The notes beneath the pieces are model-generated. The model was not told the DNA's origin and did no database searches. It worked only from the letters and a program-made list of their open reading frames with translations. This document shows positions 1 through 9,868 of a stretch of DNA of 64,000 nucleotides, piece by piece. The DNA lies in contig VWZX01006533.1 in NCBI GenBank assembly GCA_013399015.1, positions 1 through 64,000 of the forward strand, read 5' to 3'. Source of the stretch: Galbula dea (taxonomy: Eukaryota; Chordata; Aves; Piciformes; Galbulidae). The position numbers were made by a program, and so were the translations under genes. Positions within the stretch are counted from its first letter, which is position 1. The number at the start of each line of letters is the position of its first letter.

Positions 1-60
1 TGCCACATTAGTGCTGATCCAAGCCAGGATGCTGTTGCCCACCTGGGCTCACTGCTGGCC
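1..60 (-). mobile_element. CR1 fragment (group A, internal part), cut by window edge
   Basis: Reads 'caagccaggatgctgttgcc' and 'acctgggctcactgctggcc', the reverse complement of the internal untranslated part of group A CR1. Compare the copies at 4409-4620 and 26599-26870. It is short and truncated by the window start. Confidence 0.6.
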
Positions 61-727
61 ACATCTTCCTTAGTGAGATGATGGCACCAGTAAGAGAGCC
101 AGGAGGGCACCAGCTTCAGCCCACACTCTTGTTTCATGTGAGTGCTTGTCCTTGGGGTGCAGCACAGACCATCCTGGGCTGACCCAGCACTGCTGCAGCA
201 GCAGCTCCTTCCTGGCTCTTCCCATAGGTGTCCTGGCTGTGCAAGCAGGAGGACATTTGTCTCTGCTTGGAATCTCCATGGGTTTCCAGGGGAAAGATGT
301 GTGTCCTGGCCAATCCCCTCAGGGCAGGTGTGGTTAGACACTGCAGGAGAGGCAGGGCTGTGGGGAGGGAAGAGGTCAGGAGGACCTTGGCTTGGCACAG
401 GATGAGCTGTTGGGCTGCATGTGAAATCAGCCCTCCTGGGACATCTTCCTGGGGAGAGGTCAAGGGGAGCAACCAGTCTGTGACCCTGCCAACACTTGAG
501 GGATCACTAATTACACTGAGTTTTGATAGACTCCCTCCTGGGCCCTGACCTGAAAGCACAAGGAGGGAATTCAGCAGCAGCTTCATGACAGGAGCATTAA
601 AATTCCATGGAGCTGGCAGGAGGCTTAGGGCTGAGTCTGTGACAAACTCTGCTGCCTCTTGTTCTTACCATGCACAGAGAAGGTCTAGGCCAGGTACTGA
701 CACTGAGCCCAGGGCTGGACTTGATAG
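61..727. other. Non-coding, nothing recognised
   Basis: Moderately GC-rich sequence between two CR1 fragments. Several short open frames overlap on both strands, none with recognisable domains or codon bias. No splice-site or promoter arrangement was seen. Confidence 0.5.
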
Positions 728-983
728 GAGAAGGGGAAACAGCCTCAGGTTCTGCCAGGGCAGGTTTAGGGTGGGTTTCTTCCCCAATTTCTTCCCCAAA
801 AGGGTTGTCCAGGCCTGGCCCAGGCTGCCCAGGGCAGTGGTGGAGTCACCATCCCTGGAGGGGTTTCAGAGCCCTGGAGCTGTGGTGCTGAGGCCATGGT
901 TAGTGGTGCCCTGGCAGTGCTGGTTCAGGGTTAGTGACACTTGATGATCTTAGAGGTCTCTTCCAAGCCAAACAATTCTGTGG
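728..983 (+). mobile_element. CR1 LINE 3' end (group A)
   Basis: Runs from the 'gataggagaaggggaaacag' segment through 'ggttgtccaggcctggccc', 'gggcagtggtggagtcacc' and 'gtgccctggcagtgctggtt' to the CR1 terminus 'aacaattctgtgg'. It is 5'-truncated, which is the normal product of incomplete reverse transcription in LINEs. Confidence 0.93.
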
Positions 984-1539
984 TGGCAACACCCCATGCT
1001 TGCCTTGTTTTCAGCTGGAGTTGCTGTGTGAATGCCATTCCCACATCTTCTGTTCTCCTCTCCAGGCTGGAGGTGACTGGAAACAACCTCAGATTGCTTT
1101 TGATCTGCTGTTGGTGTCAGAGCTGCATCAGGCAGTGCTCAGCCTCCTGCAGCTGACACATCAGCTTCCTTTTTGGGACCAAAACAACCACCTCTAGCAA
1201 AAAAAAAGGTACCTGCTCTGCTTCTCAGAACAAATAACTACATGAGCAGCAATCTCTGGAGTCATTCTGCAGTCAGAATGGTTAGAAGAAGGACTCCTGG
1301 GGGCTTCCAGGGCACTGGCTACATCCCTGAGGAGTTAGTGGGATTAGCTGTTGGGAACAGGGTGTTGGGGCTGTAGTCTGCTGTTAGCTGCCTGCAAATG
1401 TGACATTCAGCCTGGGATGAGAGAGCCTCTGGCAAAGGCTGCTTTGCTTTAGGTGCTCAGGCTGCTTCTTCCCCAAAGCCATCTGTGACCCAGAAGGATT
1501 TTGGTGATACTGGACTGTTTTTGGTGAGCTGGGGCAGAG
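984..1539. other. Non-coding, nothing recognised
   Basis: Contains a short A-tract near 1198-1207 and no supportable gene, RNA or repeat. Confidence 0.5.
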
Positions 1540-1758
1540 GCAGTTCCATCAGGAGGAACTTCTTGACCTGAAGGGTGGTGGAGCCCTGGCCCAGGCTGCC
1601 TAGGGAGGTGCTGGAGCCTCCATCCCTGGGGACATTCCACACCCACCTAGGCACCATCCTGTGCCCCCTGCTCTAGGTGAGCCTGCTGTGCCAGGGGAGG
1701 GCTTGGACTCAATGATCTCCAGAGGTCCCTTCCAGCCCCTGACACTCTGGGATCCTGT
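1540..1758 (+). mobile_element. CR1 3' end, older chicken-like subfamily
   Basis: 'aggaggaacttcttgacctg', 'agggaggtgctggagcctcc', 'tgctctaggtgagcctgctg' and 'gatctccagaggtcccttcc' match the classic avian CR1 3' untranslated region. Substitutions relative to that consensus are more numerous than in groups A to C, so it looks older. Confidence 0.88.
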
Positions 1759-2540
1759 CCCATTAAAAGCCCATGAGAGAGAGGCTGGAAATGAAAGCCA
1801 CAGGTTGACTATCCACTGGGTACAGCTGCTGCCACAGCTGTCCTCTGAACCCAGTGGAGGCAAACCTTCAAGAGCAGAGCCTGAAATGGGGCCAGGCTTC
1901 CCCCAGAGTTGACTTGGGGCTGAGGTTAGGAGCAGGGAGGCTGAGCTGGCCCGTGTCAAGCCACCCCAGGAGCCCCACACTGTGGCTCTTGGGGTTTCCC
2001 TGCTGTGCTCCCCAGCTGCCTTTGCACCTTATGGTGATTTTCTGCAAATCTGCATCTCCAGGAAAGAACAGAGGCACCTTTTGGGATCATTTGTTCAGCT
2101 GCTGTGATTTTGAGGTTGCCAGTTTTTGTTCACTGAGCAAATTCTTCCTTATCTCAGGGCCATTGAAATGCTCTGCAGACCTGGGGCCCCTGGGGGTTTC
2201 TCCTGTGCCTCCTGTCCAAGCTGCTCTCCTGGGAGGCTCTCTCTGCTGGAAAGCTTTACTAGAGGTTCATCTTTGGTTCTCCTCCACTGCACACATGCAG
2301 ATTTGGGGTTGGTGGCAGAGTTTCAGGGCTTGTGCCTGACTCTGGAGCACTCCAGCAAACCTTGCTTCCAGCACGCTGCAGCTGCAGCTCCTTTGCCTCC
2401 CTCTGTCCTGCTGCTGCCTGCAGGGCTGCTCAGGGAGCATCCTTCAGGGTTGTTTGGCAAATCCTTGGGCCTCCTGCTGCCCAGGTTAAACCCTGGAATG
2501 CTGGGGAGCTCTTCCACCTGTGACTGTCCACTCTCTGGAG
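1759..2540. other. Non-coding, nothing recognised
   Basis: Open frames of up to about 160 codons run on both strands with no recognisable protein. The sequence is pyrimidine-rich in places. Confidence 0.5.
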
Positions 2541-2782
2541 GGAATCAGAATGGGTTGGGTGGGAAGGAACCTTCCAAGGGCACCTAGTGCAACCCCCTGC
2601 AGGCAGCAGGGACATCTGCAACCAGAGCAGGTTGCTCCCAGCCCCAGACAACCTGAGCTGGGATGGTTCCAGGGATGAAACATTTCTTCCTTCCATCTCT
2701 TCTGAAGCTCTCCTCATTTCAGACCATCAGCCCTTGTCCTGTCCCAACAGGCTCTGCCAAAAAGTCTCTCCCCATCTCAGGG
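2541..2782 (-). mobile_element. CR1 3' end (group B)
   Basis: Shows 'gggaaggaaccttccaaggg', 'caaccccctgcaggcagcag', 'gggacatctgcaaccagagc' and 'ccatcagcccttgtcctgtc', the reverse complement of group B. The middle part with the 'gagaggtgggagatgtcccat' block is replaced by diverged sequence. Confidence 0.92.
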
Positions 2783-4250
2783 TAAGACTTGCTGAGAGAC
2801 CACAGCCCCAGCAGTGCAGGGTGACTCTTTGTGTGTGCTGCTGGCTTCCAGTCACCAGGTGCCACAGGGTGTCACCACAGAGGTGACACAGAAGAGCTTG
2901 GCTCCACTCTCCATCCTGCACTCCAGGGGGAAGGCTGTGGGGGGAAGCAGTTGCCATGGTCTGGTGGAAGGGCTGAATGCAGAGAGGGGAGGTGGCTGTG
3001 GGCAGGGCCAGCAGCAGAACAGGCTCAGGAGGTGTGTGCCAGGGCTTGGAAAGTCAAATGCAAAGCCTCTCTCAGCTGTAGCTTATCCAAGGGAGCTCCT
3101 GCCCTAAGGGTGGAGCCAAGGCTCCTCCTAGGTGTTTGCAGCTTCAGGAGGAGTCTAAAAGGAGGTTAAAAGCCAGCCTGGACTTTCTCATCTCCTTACT
3201 GCTAGCTCTGGTAATAGGTGGAAAGCCTGTGCAGAGAGGGCAGGGAGTTAGCACAGTGTCTCAGACTGCTCTCTGGGCTCCAGGACATGCTGGGTGGTGG
3301 TGGTGGTGGGCTCAGATGTAGCTTGCAGACAGCTCAGCCCTGGGAGGTGGCTGCCTGAAGGTCTCCAGATGGTCAAGATGAGCTCAGTGAAGGCTGAAAG
3401 ATTTGGGTGATATTTCTTACTAGCAATAGAAACCCTTTTAATTTGGCCAGGCTTGTACAGCCAGGTAGGATGAGTCTGAGGTGCCCATGCTTGCCCAGCC
3501 CTGCTGAAGAGAGCTCCCTTCCCACCACTTTGGGAGGAGGCACGGGCTGGGGACTGCTCTTTGGCAGCCTCAGGAAGTCTCTGGTTTGTGTGGATCGTTC
3601 TGCCTCTCAGAGATGTGCTGAATGGAGTTTTGCTGTGGTAAGTGTCTCCATGCTGTAGCTGGTTTATTCCTTAATTAATGCAGGAGCAAGAAGAGCCTCT
3701 AATTGCCCAAGAGTCAAAGCCCTCTTGAGTTCACCCCATCCCTTCTGCTGTCAGGGGTGGAGCTCATGGTGTTCAGAGAGGAGACTCTTTTCCAGGCTAA
3801 TCCAATGCAGTTGAGCATGGACCCAGGTGTAACTGGGATAGTGTAGGACTGACAGCAGTTTGGGAGGAAGCTCTCCATCAGCTGCTGGCCTCCATCCTCC
3901 TAAGGGTGCTCCTCCTAAAGAAGGTGCCCCTTGGGCTGCCAGGCAGATGTGAGGGATTGCTCCCTCCTAACCCCACTCACTTCTGGGGCTCAGCATCCTG
4001 TCTCCTGGAGCCATCAGCCTGCCATGCAGTGTGAGGTGCACCCCTTTGCATTAGCCAGTTACCTAGATGATGCTTTTCACAAGTTTGTTGGGGTTTGGGG
4101 ATGCTTAGAGTGGATCCAGAAGAATTTGTGTGATAATTAGAATGAGATGAGGTGGGATGTTGGACCTGCAGGAAACCACATTAGAGTTCATTAGCAGTGG
4201 TGCAAAATTCAGGCTTGGAGAAGCCAGAATTAAATCAAATTAGCTACAAA
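2783..4250. other. Non-coding; short GGT/GTG tract at about 3293-3310
   Basis: Between two group B CR1 copies. There is a trinucleotide tract (GGT)n near 3295-3310. AT content rises towards 4060-4260. No gene is supported. Confidence 0.5.
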
Positions 4251-4408
4251 AGGGAGATTTAGATGAGATAGAAGGAAGAAATTCTTCACTGGGAGGGTGG
4301 TGAGAGCCTGTGCCAGGTTGCCCAGAGAGGTGGGAGATGTCCCATCCCTGGAACCATCCCAGCTCAGGTTGTCTGGGGCTGTGAGTAGCCTGCTCTGGTT
4401 GGAGATGT
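4251..4408 (+). mobile_element. CR1 fragment (group B), 3' end missing
   Basis: Contains 'gaagaaattcttcactggga', 'agaggtgggagatgtcccat' and 'ccagctcaggttgtctgggg', then stops inside 'ctctggttggagatgt'. The last 60 nt or so of the element are absent and an opposite-strand group A fragment begins at once. Loss of the 3' end is unusual for a LINE, which is normally 5'-truncated. Confidence 0.9.
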
Positions 4409-4622
4409 GGTGTGGCCTCCCCAATGCCCAGCCCAGGAGGCCAATCCCTGCCCTAGCCCTGCTGCCACAGCAGTGCTGCTCCAAGCCAGGATGCTCTTGG
4501 CCTCCTTGCCCCCCTGGGCTCACTGCTGCCTCACCTCCAGCTGCTCTTCAGCAGCACTCCCAGGTCCTTTACAAGCTTTCCAGCTTCTCTGCCCCAAGCC
4601 TGGAGCATTCATGGGACTAAAT
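4409..4622 (-). mobile_element. CR1 fragment (group A internal and ORF2-proximal part)
   Basis: Reverse complement of the segment with 'ggaggccacagctccaatcc' and 'aagagcatcctggcttggag' in other group A copies, reaching back to 'ctccaggcttggggcagaga'. It abuts the plus-strand copy ending at 4408, making a tail-to-tail pair with both 3' ends missing. Confidence 0.85.
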
Positions 4623-5426
4623 GCTGCAGGAAAATTGAGGAGGGAGCAAAATCAATGTTTTGGTGTTTTCTCAGTGTGTGACAATCTCCACTGCCTCCAG
4701 AGTGATCCCACCAGTGTCCCTCACTCCTCAGCCTGGAATCCACTAGCAGCTGAGGAGGTTACTCCACGTTGTGGGAGTCTTCCAGGGGTTCCAGTGGTAA
4801 AATATGAAGCCCATGTGTGTTATTGTAGTACAGAAATGTGCAATTATGTCTTGATCACAGCTCAGGGATTACACCTTTTTAATGAAGTGAACATTGTCAG
4901 TGTGGGAAGCAATGAAAATGAACAGGAAAAAAAGAGTTACAGAAGTGAAAATTTAATATATATGATAATAGACATAAATCTATTAGAAAAAGGAAAGCAG
5001 AATTAATTACATTGCAGTGCCCAGAGGGGGAGTAAAAATGGTAAAGAATTAAGAAATAAAAAATTCATGCTGTAATTAGAATTTGGCATGCTAAAATTAG
5101 AGAAGGTGTTTGCTGATAACATCCAGAACCTGCTCCAACAGCAAGCCATGGTGGGAGCAGGGCAAGTTAATTATGCTCCAGAGCCTGAAGGTATGAAACC
5201 TACACCCCAGCTTGCAGAGAGGATGAAAGATGAGTGAGGTTTGGAGCTCCAACTTTTTAATTCTTCCACTTTTCATATCAAGTTACAATTTAAACAAAAG
5301 GAAAGAGAGCAGCAGAGCAGTGCAGTGTTTATTTTGACATGTAATGAGTAACAAAAGAGGAGCTGGAGCTAAGCTCAGCAACACTTTCACCCTTTGTCTG
5401 TCTGCAGCACTGGATAACAAACAGAG
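4623..5426. other. Non-coding, AT-rich core at about 4800-5110
   Basis: The AT-rich core has repeated 'aattag', 'ttaatata' and 'gaattaag' words, unlike the GC-rich surroundings. An open frame entering from the CR1 at 4407 continues to 5006, but its second half has AT-rich random composition. This may be a conserved non-coding block or simple AT-rich DNA. Confidence 0.45.
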
Positions 5427-5560
5427 AATCACAGAATCATTGTGAGTGGAATTCTAGAATCACCAGAGCTGGAAGGGACCTTAAAGATCATCTAGTTCCA
5501 ACCCCCTGCCTGCCAGGGACACCTCCCACTAGAGTAGGTTGCCCACAGCCCCCAAACCTT
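5427..5560 (-). mobile_element. CR1 3' end (group D, older)
   Basis: Starts with the reversed CR1 tail 'agaatcacagaatcattgtg', then 'ctggaagggaccttaaagat' and 'caccccctgcc'-type spacing to 'cccactagagtaggttgccc'. It is interrupted after the 'cccacagcccc' stretch. Confidence 0.92.
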
Positions 5561-5727
5561 GGTGCAGGAACCTGTACTCCAGCAGAGCCCCTGCTGACAG
5601 CTGCAGAGTGGCTCTGCTCCTGCAGCTGCTAAATCCTGCCCAGGGGTTTGCTTTGGAGGAGCCTGGATCTGTGTGAGTGTGGCCAGGGCTGGTCCTGAGA
5701 ATTTCCTCATCTCAGGTCAGTTCTGAG

Positions 5728-6415
5728 CTGGAGAGACTGGAAACTGTCTGGTGGAACAGGACCTGGGGATGCTGCTGAGGAGCAGCTGGAGGTGAGGCAG
5801 CAGTGAGCCCAGGTGGCCAAGGAGGCCAAGAGCATCCTGGCTTGGAGCAGCACTGGTGTGGCAGCAGGGCTAGGGCAGGGATTGGCCTCCTGGGCTGGGC
5901 ACTGGGGAGGCCACAGCTCCAATCCTGGGCTCAGCTTTGGACTCCTCACTCCAAGAAGGACACTGAGGTGCTGGAGCGTGTCCACAGAAGGGCAGGGAAG
6001 GTGGGGAAGGGTCTAGAGCACAAGTGTTGTGAGGAGCAGCTGAGGGAACTGGGCTTGGTTAGGCGGAAGAAGAGGAGGCTCAGGGGAGACCTTCTGGCTC
6101 TCTGCAGCTCCCTGAGAGGAGGCTGGAGCCAGGTGGGAGTTGGGCTCTGCTCCTAAGGAACAAGTGATAGGAGAAGAGGAAACAGCCTCAAGTTGCACCA
6201 GGGGAGGTTCAGGCTGGACATGAGGAACAGTTTCTTCCTGGAAAGGGTTGTCCATGCCTGGCCCAGGCTGCCCAGGGCAGTGGTGGAGTCCCCATCCCTG
6301 GAGGGGTTTCCAAGCCCTGGAGCTGTGGTGCTGAGGCACATGGTTTAGTGCTGGGTCAAGGATTGGACTTGGTGACCTTAAAGGTCTCTTTCAATTAGCA
6401 CAGTTCTTTGGCTCT
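5728..6415 (+). mobile_element. CR1, longest group A copy in the window
   Basis: About 690 bp. It begins near 'gctggagagactggaaactg' with a remnant of the reverse-transcriptase ORF end ('aggacctggggatgctgctg'). It then runs through 'gtggccaaggaggccaagag', 'gggtctagagcacaagtgtt', 'gaggaggctggagccaggtg', 'ggaaacagcctcaagttgca' and 'cccagggcagtggtggagtc' to the degenerate terminus 'cacagttctttggctctgtg'. It serves as the internal reference for the shorter group A pieces. Open frames inside it are not host genes. Confidence 0.95.
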
Positions 6416-7339
6416 GTGTGATGGAGCCATGCTGTGCCAGGTCACTGCCCTGCCCAGTCAGGGTGCAGCCCTTCAGCTCCACTTGTTTCTGGTTAAAATC
6501 TAATCTCTCTGCTGTGCTTCCATCACCTACAAAAAAAAAAAAGGTCATTTTTGTATTGAAGTTTAGAAGTTCTGCAGCCATTGTTCAGTGTGTCCCTTCA
6601 GGTTCTGTCCCCTTGCAGTCAGGGGTTTATCATCCCTTGCCCTGTCTGCAAGCACACATCAGCTTTGTGCAGTGTTCCTCGGAGGCTGGTGGTGGGGAAA
6701 GACAGATGACACAATGGTTATGTTCTTCTGTAGTTTCCCTCTTCCACCAGGATATTCTTGATCATTTCTGCTGCCCCTCTTCCCCCTTGTCAGTCACAGA
6801 GACAGAAGAAGCATTCCCAGTGGAGCCTGGACACCTTCTCACCCTGCTGCAGGTGCTGAAGCTTCCAGCAGCCTCCACTCTGCTCAGATCTAATGCCTGT
6901 GAAATCTCCATTGTTGCCCAAGTGTCTGTTCCTTGCTGGCTGTGCCCTTTTCAGAAGCCACTGTCTTCATCTCCCTGGGTCTGTGCTCTGCCTCCTTTCA
7001 AAGGAATCTTTCTCTCACAGTGTATTTTTCCTGTTTCCTCCTTAGCTTTAGGTAGGGTGAAGAAGTGGGAGCCTGTGATGGGAGAGGGAAGGGCTGGCAC
7101 CCTGTTCCCTTTCACACTTCAGACAGGGCTCTCCTTCTGTTCTGCTGCAGCTGTTCTGTGCCAGCCCATGGTGACAGACTCTGCCATGCCTTCCTGAGGC
7201 TGCCTGAGCCTGAAGGCTTTGAAGCACACCACAGGAGAAGGAGGTGATGGCTGTGAAAGCAGTTTCTGTTGTCCACAGCCAGGATTTAACCATGGATGGT
7301 CGTTGAGCAGACTCAGCATGCAAATCTGGGAGCCTGTAG
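6416..7339. other. Non-coding; poly-A tract 6529-6542; long chance ORF
   Basis: Holds a 259-codon open frame (6418-7197, plus strand) that reads straight through a run of adenines. It has no recognisable domain, no splice sites and biased composition (Ser, Leu, Cys, Pro), so I treat it as chance. No other feature seen. Confidence 0.5.
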
Positions 7340-7478
7340 TGACAGGACAAGAGGAAACAGCCTCAAGTTGCACCAGGGAAGGTGTAGGTTGGACATGAGG
7401 AACAAATTCTTCCTAGAAAGGGTTGTCCAGGGCAGTGGTGGAGTCACCATCCCTGGAGAGGGTGAATGGCATTGGACT
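7340..7478 (+). mobile_element. CR1 (group A) with internal deletion
   Basis: 'gacaggacaagaggaaacag', 'ggttggacatgaggaacaaa' and 'ccagggcagtggtggagtca' identify group A. The stretch between 'ggttgtcc' and 'agggcagtgg' lacks the 'aggcctggcccaggctgccc' block, and the 'gagccctggagctgtggtgc' block is missing too. It leads directly into the expanded 3' terminus at 7479. Confidence 0.93.
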
Positions 7479-7700
7479 TGATGATCTTACAGATCTTTTC
7501 CAACCTCAATGATTCTGTGATTCTGTGACCTTGGAGCTCTTCTCCAGCCTTCATCATTCTGTGATCTTGGAGCTCTTCTCTCACCTTAATGATTCTCTGA
7601 TCTTAGAGGTCTTCCCCAAGCTTCATGATTTCCATGATTCTGTGATCTTGGAGATCTCTTCCAAACTTGACAATTCTATGGCTCTGTGATCTCTTCAGTA
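7479..7700 (+). repeat. Tandemly expanded CR1 3' terminus (about 36-46 bp units)
   Basis: Five to six consecutive versions of the CR1 3'-terminal motif follow one another. Each consists of 'tgatctt', then 'gagrtctcttcca', then a variable 'acttyatgattc' and 'tgtg'. Units begin near 7479, 7523, 7559, 7595, 7639 and 7683. Ordinary CR1 copies carry this motif once. The units differ from each other, so the array is not brand new. Confidence 0.85.
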
Positions 7701-9004
7701 GGCAACAGCAATGGGTGGCTGGGCTCTGTGATTTCCAAGCAACTTCTTGGCTCACAGGGCTAGGGCATTTCTGGAGCTGAGCAAGCTCTTGGTGCCTCAT
7801 GGCAGTTCACCTCCAGGGATAAATAAACATTGACCAAGCAAGGCCAGAGCCTCAGTGTCCTCTCTCTGAAGCTCAGACTCATGATTTCCATTTCAGAGGG
7901 TGTTCTCCCTCCTCTAGGCTGCTCCTCCAGAGCAGGCTGGTTCCACCAGAGGGTAGCAGGAGTCCTGCACACACCAGGAGCTTCTGTCCAAACAGAGACA
8001 CTGTTTGTCTCTGAGCTACCTTTTGTCCCTGGGAGTGTCCAGGGGCCAGGGCCAAGGCTGCTTGTGTCTCTGGTCGCATCTGATACCCATAGCTGAACTC
8101 TCTCTCTTCCAAGCAGGCAGTGAGGAGCCTTTGCCTGTGATCTTTAGGTGGGCTCTCCCATCTCCTGAACCATCTGTTCCTCTGTGGCTGCTGCTCTGAA
8201 GCAGGATGGGCTGGAGGGAGGAGAGGGAGTGGGAGAAGATAAAAGAGAAAGATGAAACCATTGATGAAAGTTTCATCAAAGCCCTGTTGGTGATGCTGAA
8301 GGGAATGCAGCCTCACCTGGACACAAACTTCATTCATAAACAAGGCTGCATTATTTCCCAGCCCTCTTTCTGAAAGACTTTGTCAGCAGCTTGGCAACTT
8401 ACACAGCCCCAGCTCCTGGTTTGCTGTCTTCTGTGCCTAATCAAAGCCCTCTCTCTGGCTGTTGGTGTGGCTCCCCTCCTCTGGAAGTCTTCTGCATGGG
8501 ATTGAGGTTTGAGCAGGAGAGGGGGAAGAAGCAGAGTAATAAACAGTACCATTAGTGCTGGCATCCCTGCTCCCTGCAGAACTGCAGGCTGCTCAGGCAT
8601 GGCAGGCTCTGAAACACTCCTGAAAAGGGAACTAAAAGCCTGAGCTCAAACAGCTTCAGTAGAGCTCCTCGAATGGTTCTGAAAGCTAGGGAGGGCTGCT
8701 AGCATCGTTAATGGAGCCTGGGTTTGGTTAATGGCTCAGGAAGGGGATCTGGTTCCCATCCTTTCACACCACCTGAAAAGAGAGTGATTAGCTTTGGATG
8801 GGGAAGAAGCAGTGGTTGTGTTTGCTCCCAGGGAGTAGAATCAGATAATGTCTGGGTGTGGGGGCATCTCCCTGAGCCCTGCAGCAATGTCAGGGCCTCC
8901 AGGAGCCCTCCTCCTCACCACAGAGCCACTGCAGCAAGGGAAGGATCTCCAGGGCCAGGGGAAGTGTGCTGGGTGGTGGCAGAGGAGAATGTGGGGGAGA
9001 ATAG
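7701..9004. other. Non-coding; perfect 19-bp palindrome at 8261-8279
   Basis: No gene recognised. Contains the palindrome TTGATGAAA-G-TTTCATCAA in a purine-rich stretch. Overlapping open frames on both strands near 7880-8340 have no recognisable products. Confidence 0.5.
8261..8279. repeat. Perfect palindrome, 9-bp arms
   Basis: TTGATGAAA, a single central G, then TTTCATCAA. A partial third copy of the half-site ('gatgaaacc') lies immediately upstream at 8251. It could be a dimer-binding site or chance. Confidence 0.7.
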
Positions 9005-9181
9005 CACAGAATCAGGGATGATTCATGTTGGAAGAGACCTCTGAGGTCATCAAGCCCAACCAGCAACCTAGCACCACCATGCCACTGAGCCATGGCCCTC
9101 AGCACCACAGCTCCCATGCTTTTTAAGCCCCTCCAGGGATGGTGACTGCAGCACTGCCCTGGGCAGCCTGGGCCAGGGCCT
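9005..9181 (-). mobile_element. CR1 3' end (group A)
   Basis: Reverse complement. The CR1 tail side is at 9005 ('gcacagaatcagggatgatt'), followed by 'gaagagacctctgaggtcat', 'ccatggccctcagcaccaca' and 'gggcagcctgggccagggcc', where it is 5'-truncated. Confidence 0.93.
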
Positions 9182-9233
9182 AAGAGAGTCCAAAGTAAGG
9201 ATGCAAACAGAAGGTGAAAGAAAGGAATATATG

Positions 9234-9360
9234 ATAGAGTCATAGAAAGGTTAGGGCTGGGAGGGACCTTCCAAGGTCACCCAGTCCAACCCCCTGCAGC
9301 CAGCAGGGACATCTGCAACCAGAGCAGGTTGCTCACAGCCACAGACAACCTGAGCTGGAA
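9234..9360 (-). mobile_element. CR1 3' end (group B), short
   Basis: 'gggagggaccttccaaggtc', 'aaccccctgcagccagcagg' and 'catctgcaaccagagcaggt', truncated at 'acaacctgagctggaa'. It lies about 50 bp from the group A copy in the same orientation. Confidence 0.92.
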
Positions 9361-9459
9361 TCTTCTGTTCACAGTAGTCATGTGGCAGTGATTGAAGAAC
9401 AACTCAAGGCACAAATACTGTCCAGGACTCTGGGAGAACCTTCCTGTGGTCTTTTGGTA

Positions 9460-9701
9460 CTTAAAGGGCCTGGAAGAAAGCTGGGGACAGACTTGTTAGC
9501 AGGAGCTCTTGGGACAGGACAAGGGCTGATGGTTTGAAACTGAAAGAGGAGATTTAGACTAGAGAGAAGGAAGAAAGTTTTGAGTCTGAGGGAGGTGAGA
9601 GCCTGTGCCAGGTCACCCAGAGAGGTGGGAGATGTCCCATCCCTGGAAGCATCCCAGCTCAGGTTGTTTGGGGCTGTGAGCAACCTGCTCTGGTTGCAGG
9701 T
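9460..9701 (+). mobile_element. CR1 fragment (group B), 3' end missing
   Basis: 'gcctggaagaaagctgggga', 'aggacaagggctgatggttt', 'gagaggtgggagatgtccca' and 'ctgctctggttgcag'. It lacks the terminal 'atgtccctgctggctgcagg' part and is joined directly to a minus-strand group C piece at 9702. Confidence 0.92.
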
Positions 9702-9766
9702 GACCTCTGGGGATCACCCAGCCCAACCCCTGCTAAAGCAGGGCACCCACAGCAGCTTGCCCAATA
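9702..9766 (-). mobile_element. CR1 3' piece (group C), internal to a composite
   Basis: 'ctctggggatcacccagccc', 'cctgctaaagcagggcaccc' and 'cacagcagcttgccc' are the reverse complement of the group C 3' region. The terminal tail itself is missing. Confidence 0.88.
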
Positions 9767-9868
9767 CCACAGAATCCCAGAATGGTCTTGACTGGAAGAG
9801 ACCTTGCAGTCATCAGTTCCAGCTGTTAACCCAGCACTGCCAGGTCACCACTGACCCATCTCATGTCT
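9767..9868 (-). mobile_element. CR1 3' end (group A-like), degraded
   Basis: Begins with a reversed CR1 tail ('accacagaatcccagaatgg') and 'ctggaagagaccttgcagtc', then 'taacccagcactgccaggtc'. It completes a three-part mosaic of CR1 pieces from 9460. Confidence 0.8.

Noticed and set aside
4407..5006. 199-codon open frame
   Set aside because: The first half is translated minus-strand CR1 and the second half is AT-rich unique DNA; no single gene would span this.
6418..7197. 259-codon open frame, longest in the window
   Set aside because: It reads through a 12-nt adenine run, has no domain, promoter or splice context, and its composition is that of translated non-coding DNA.
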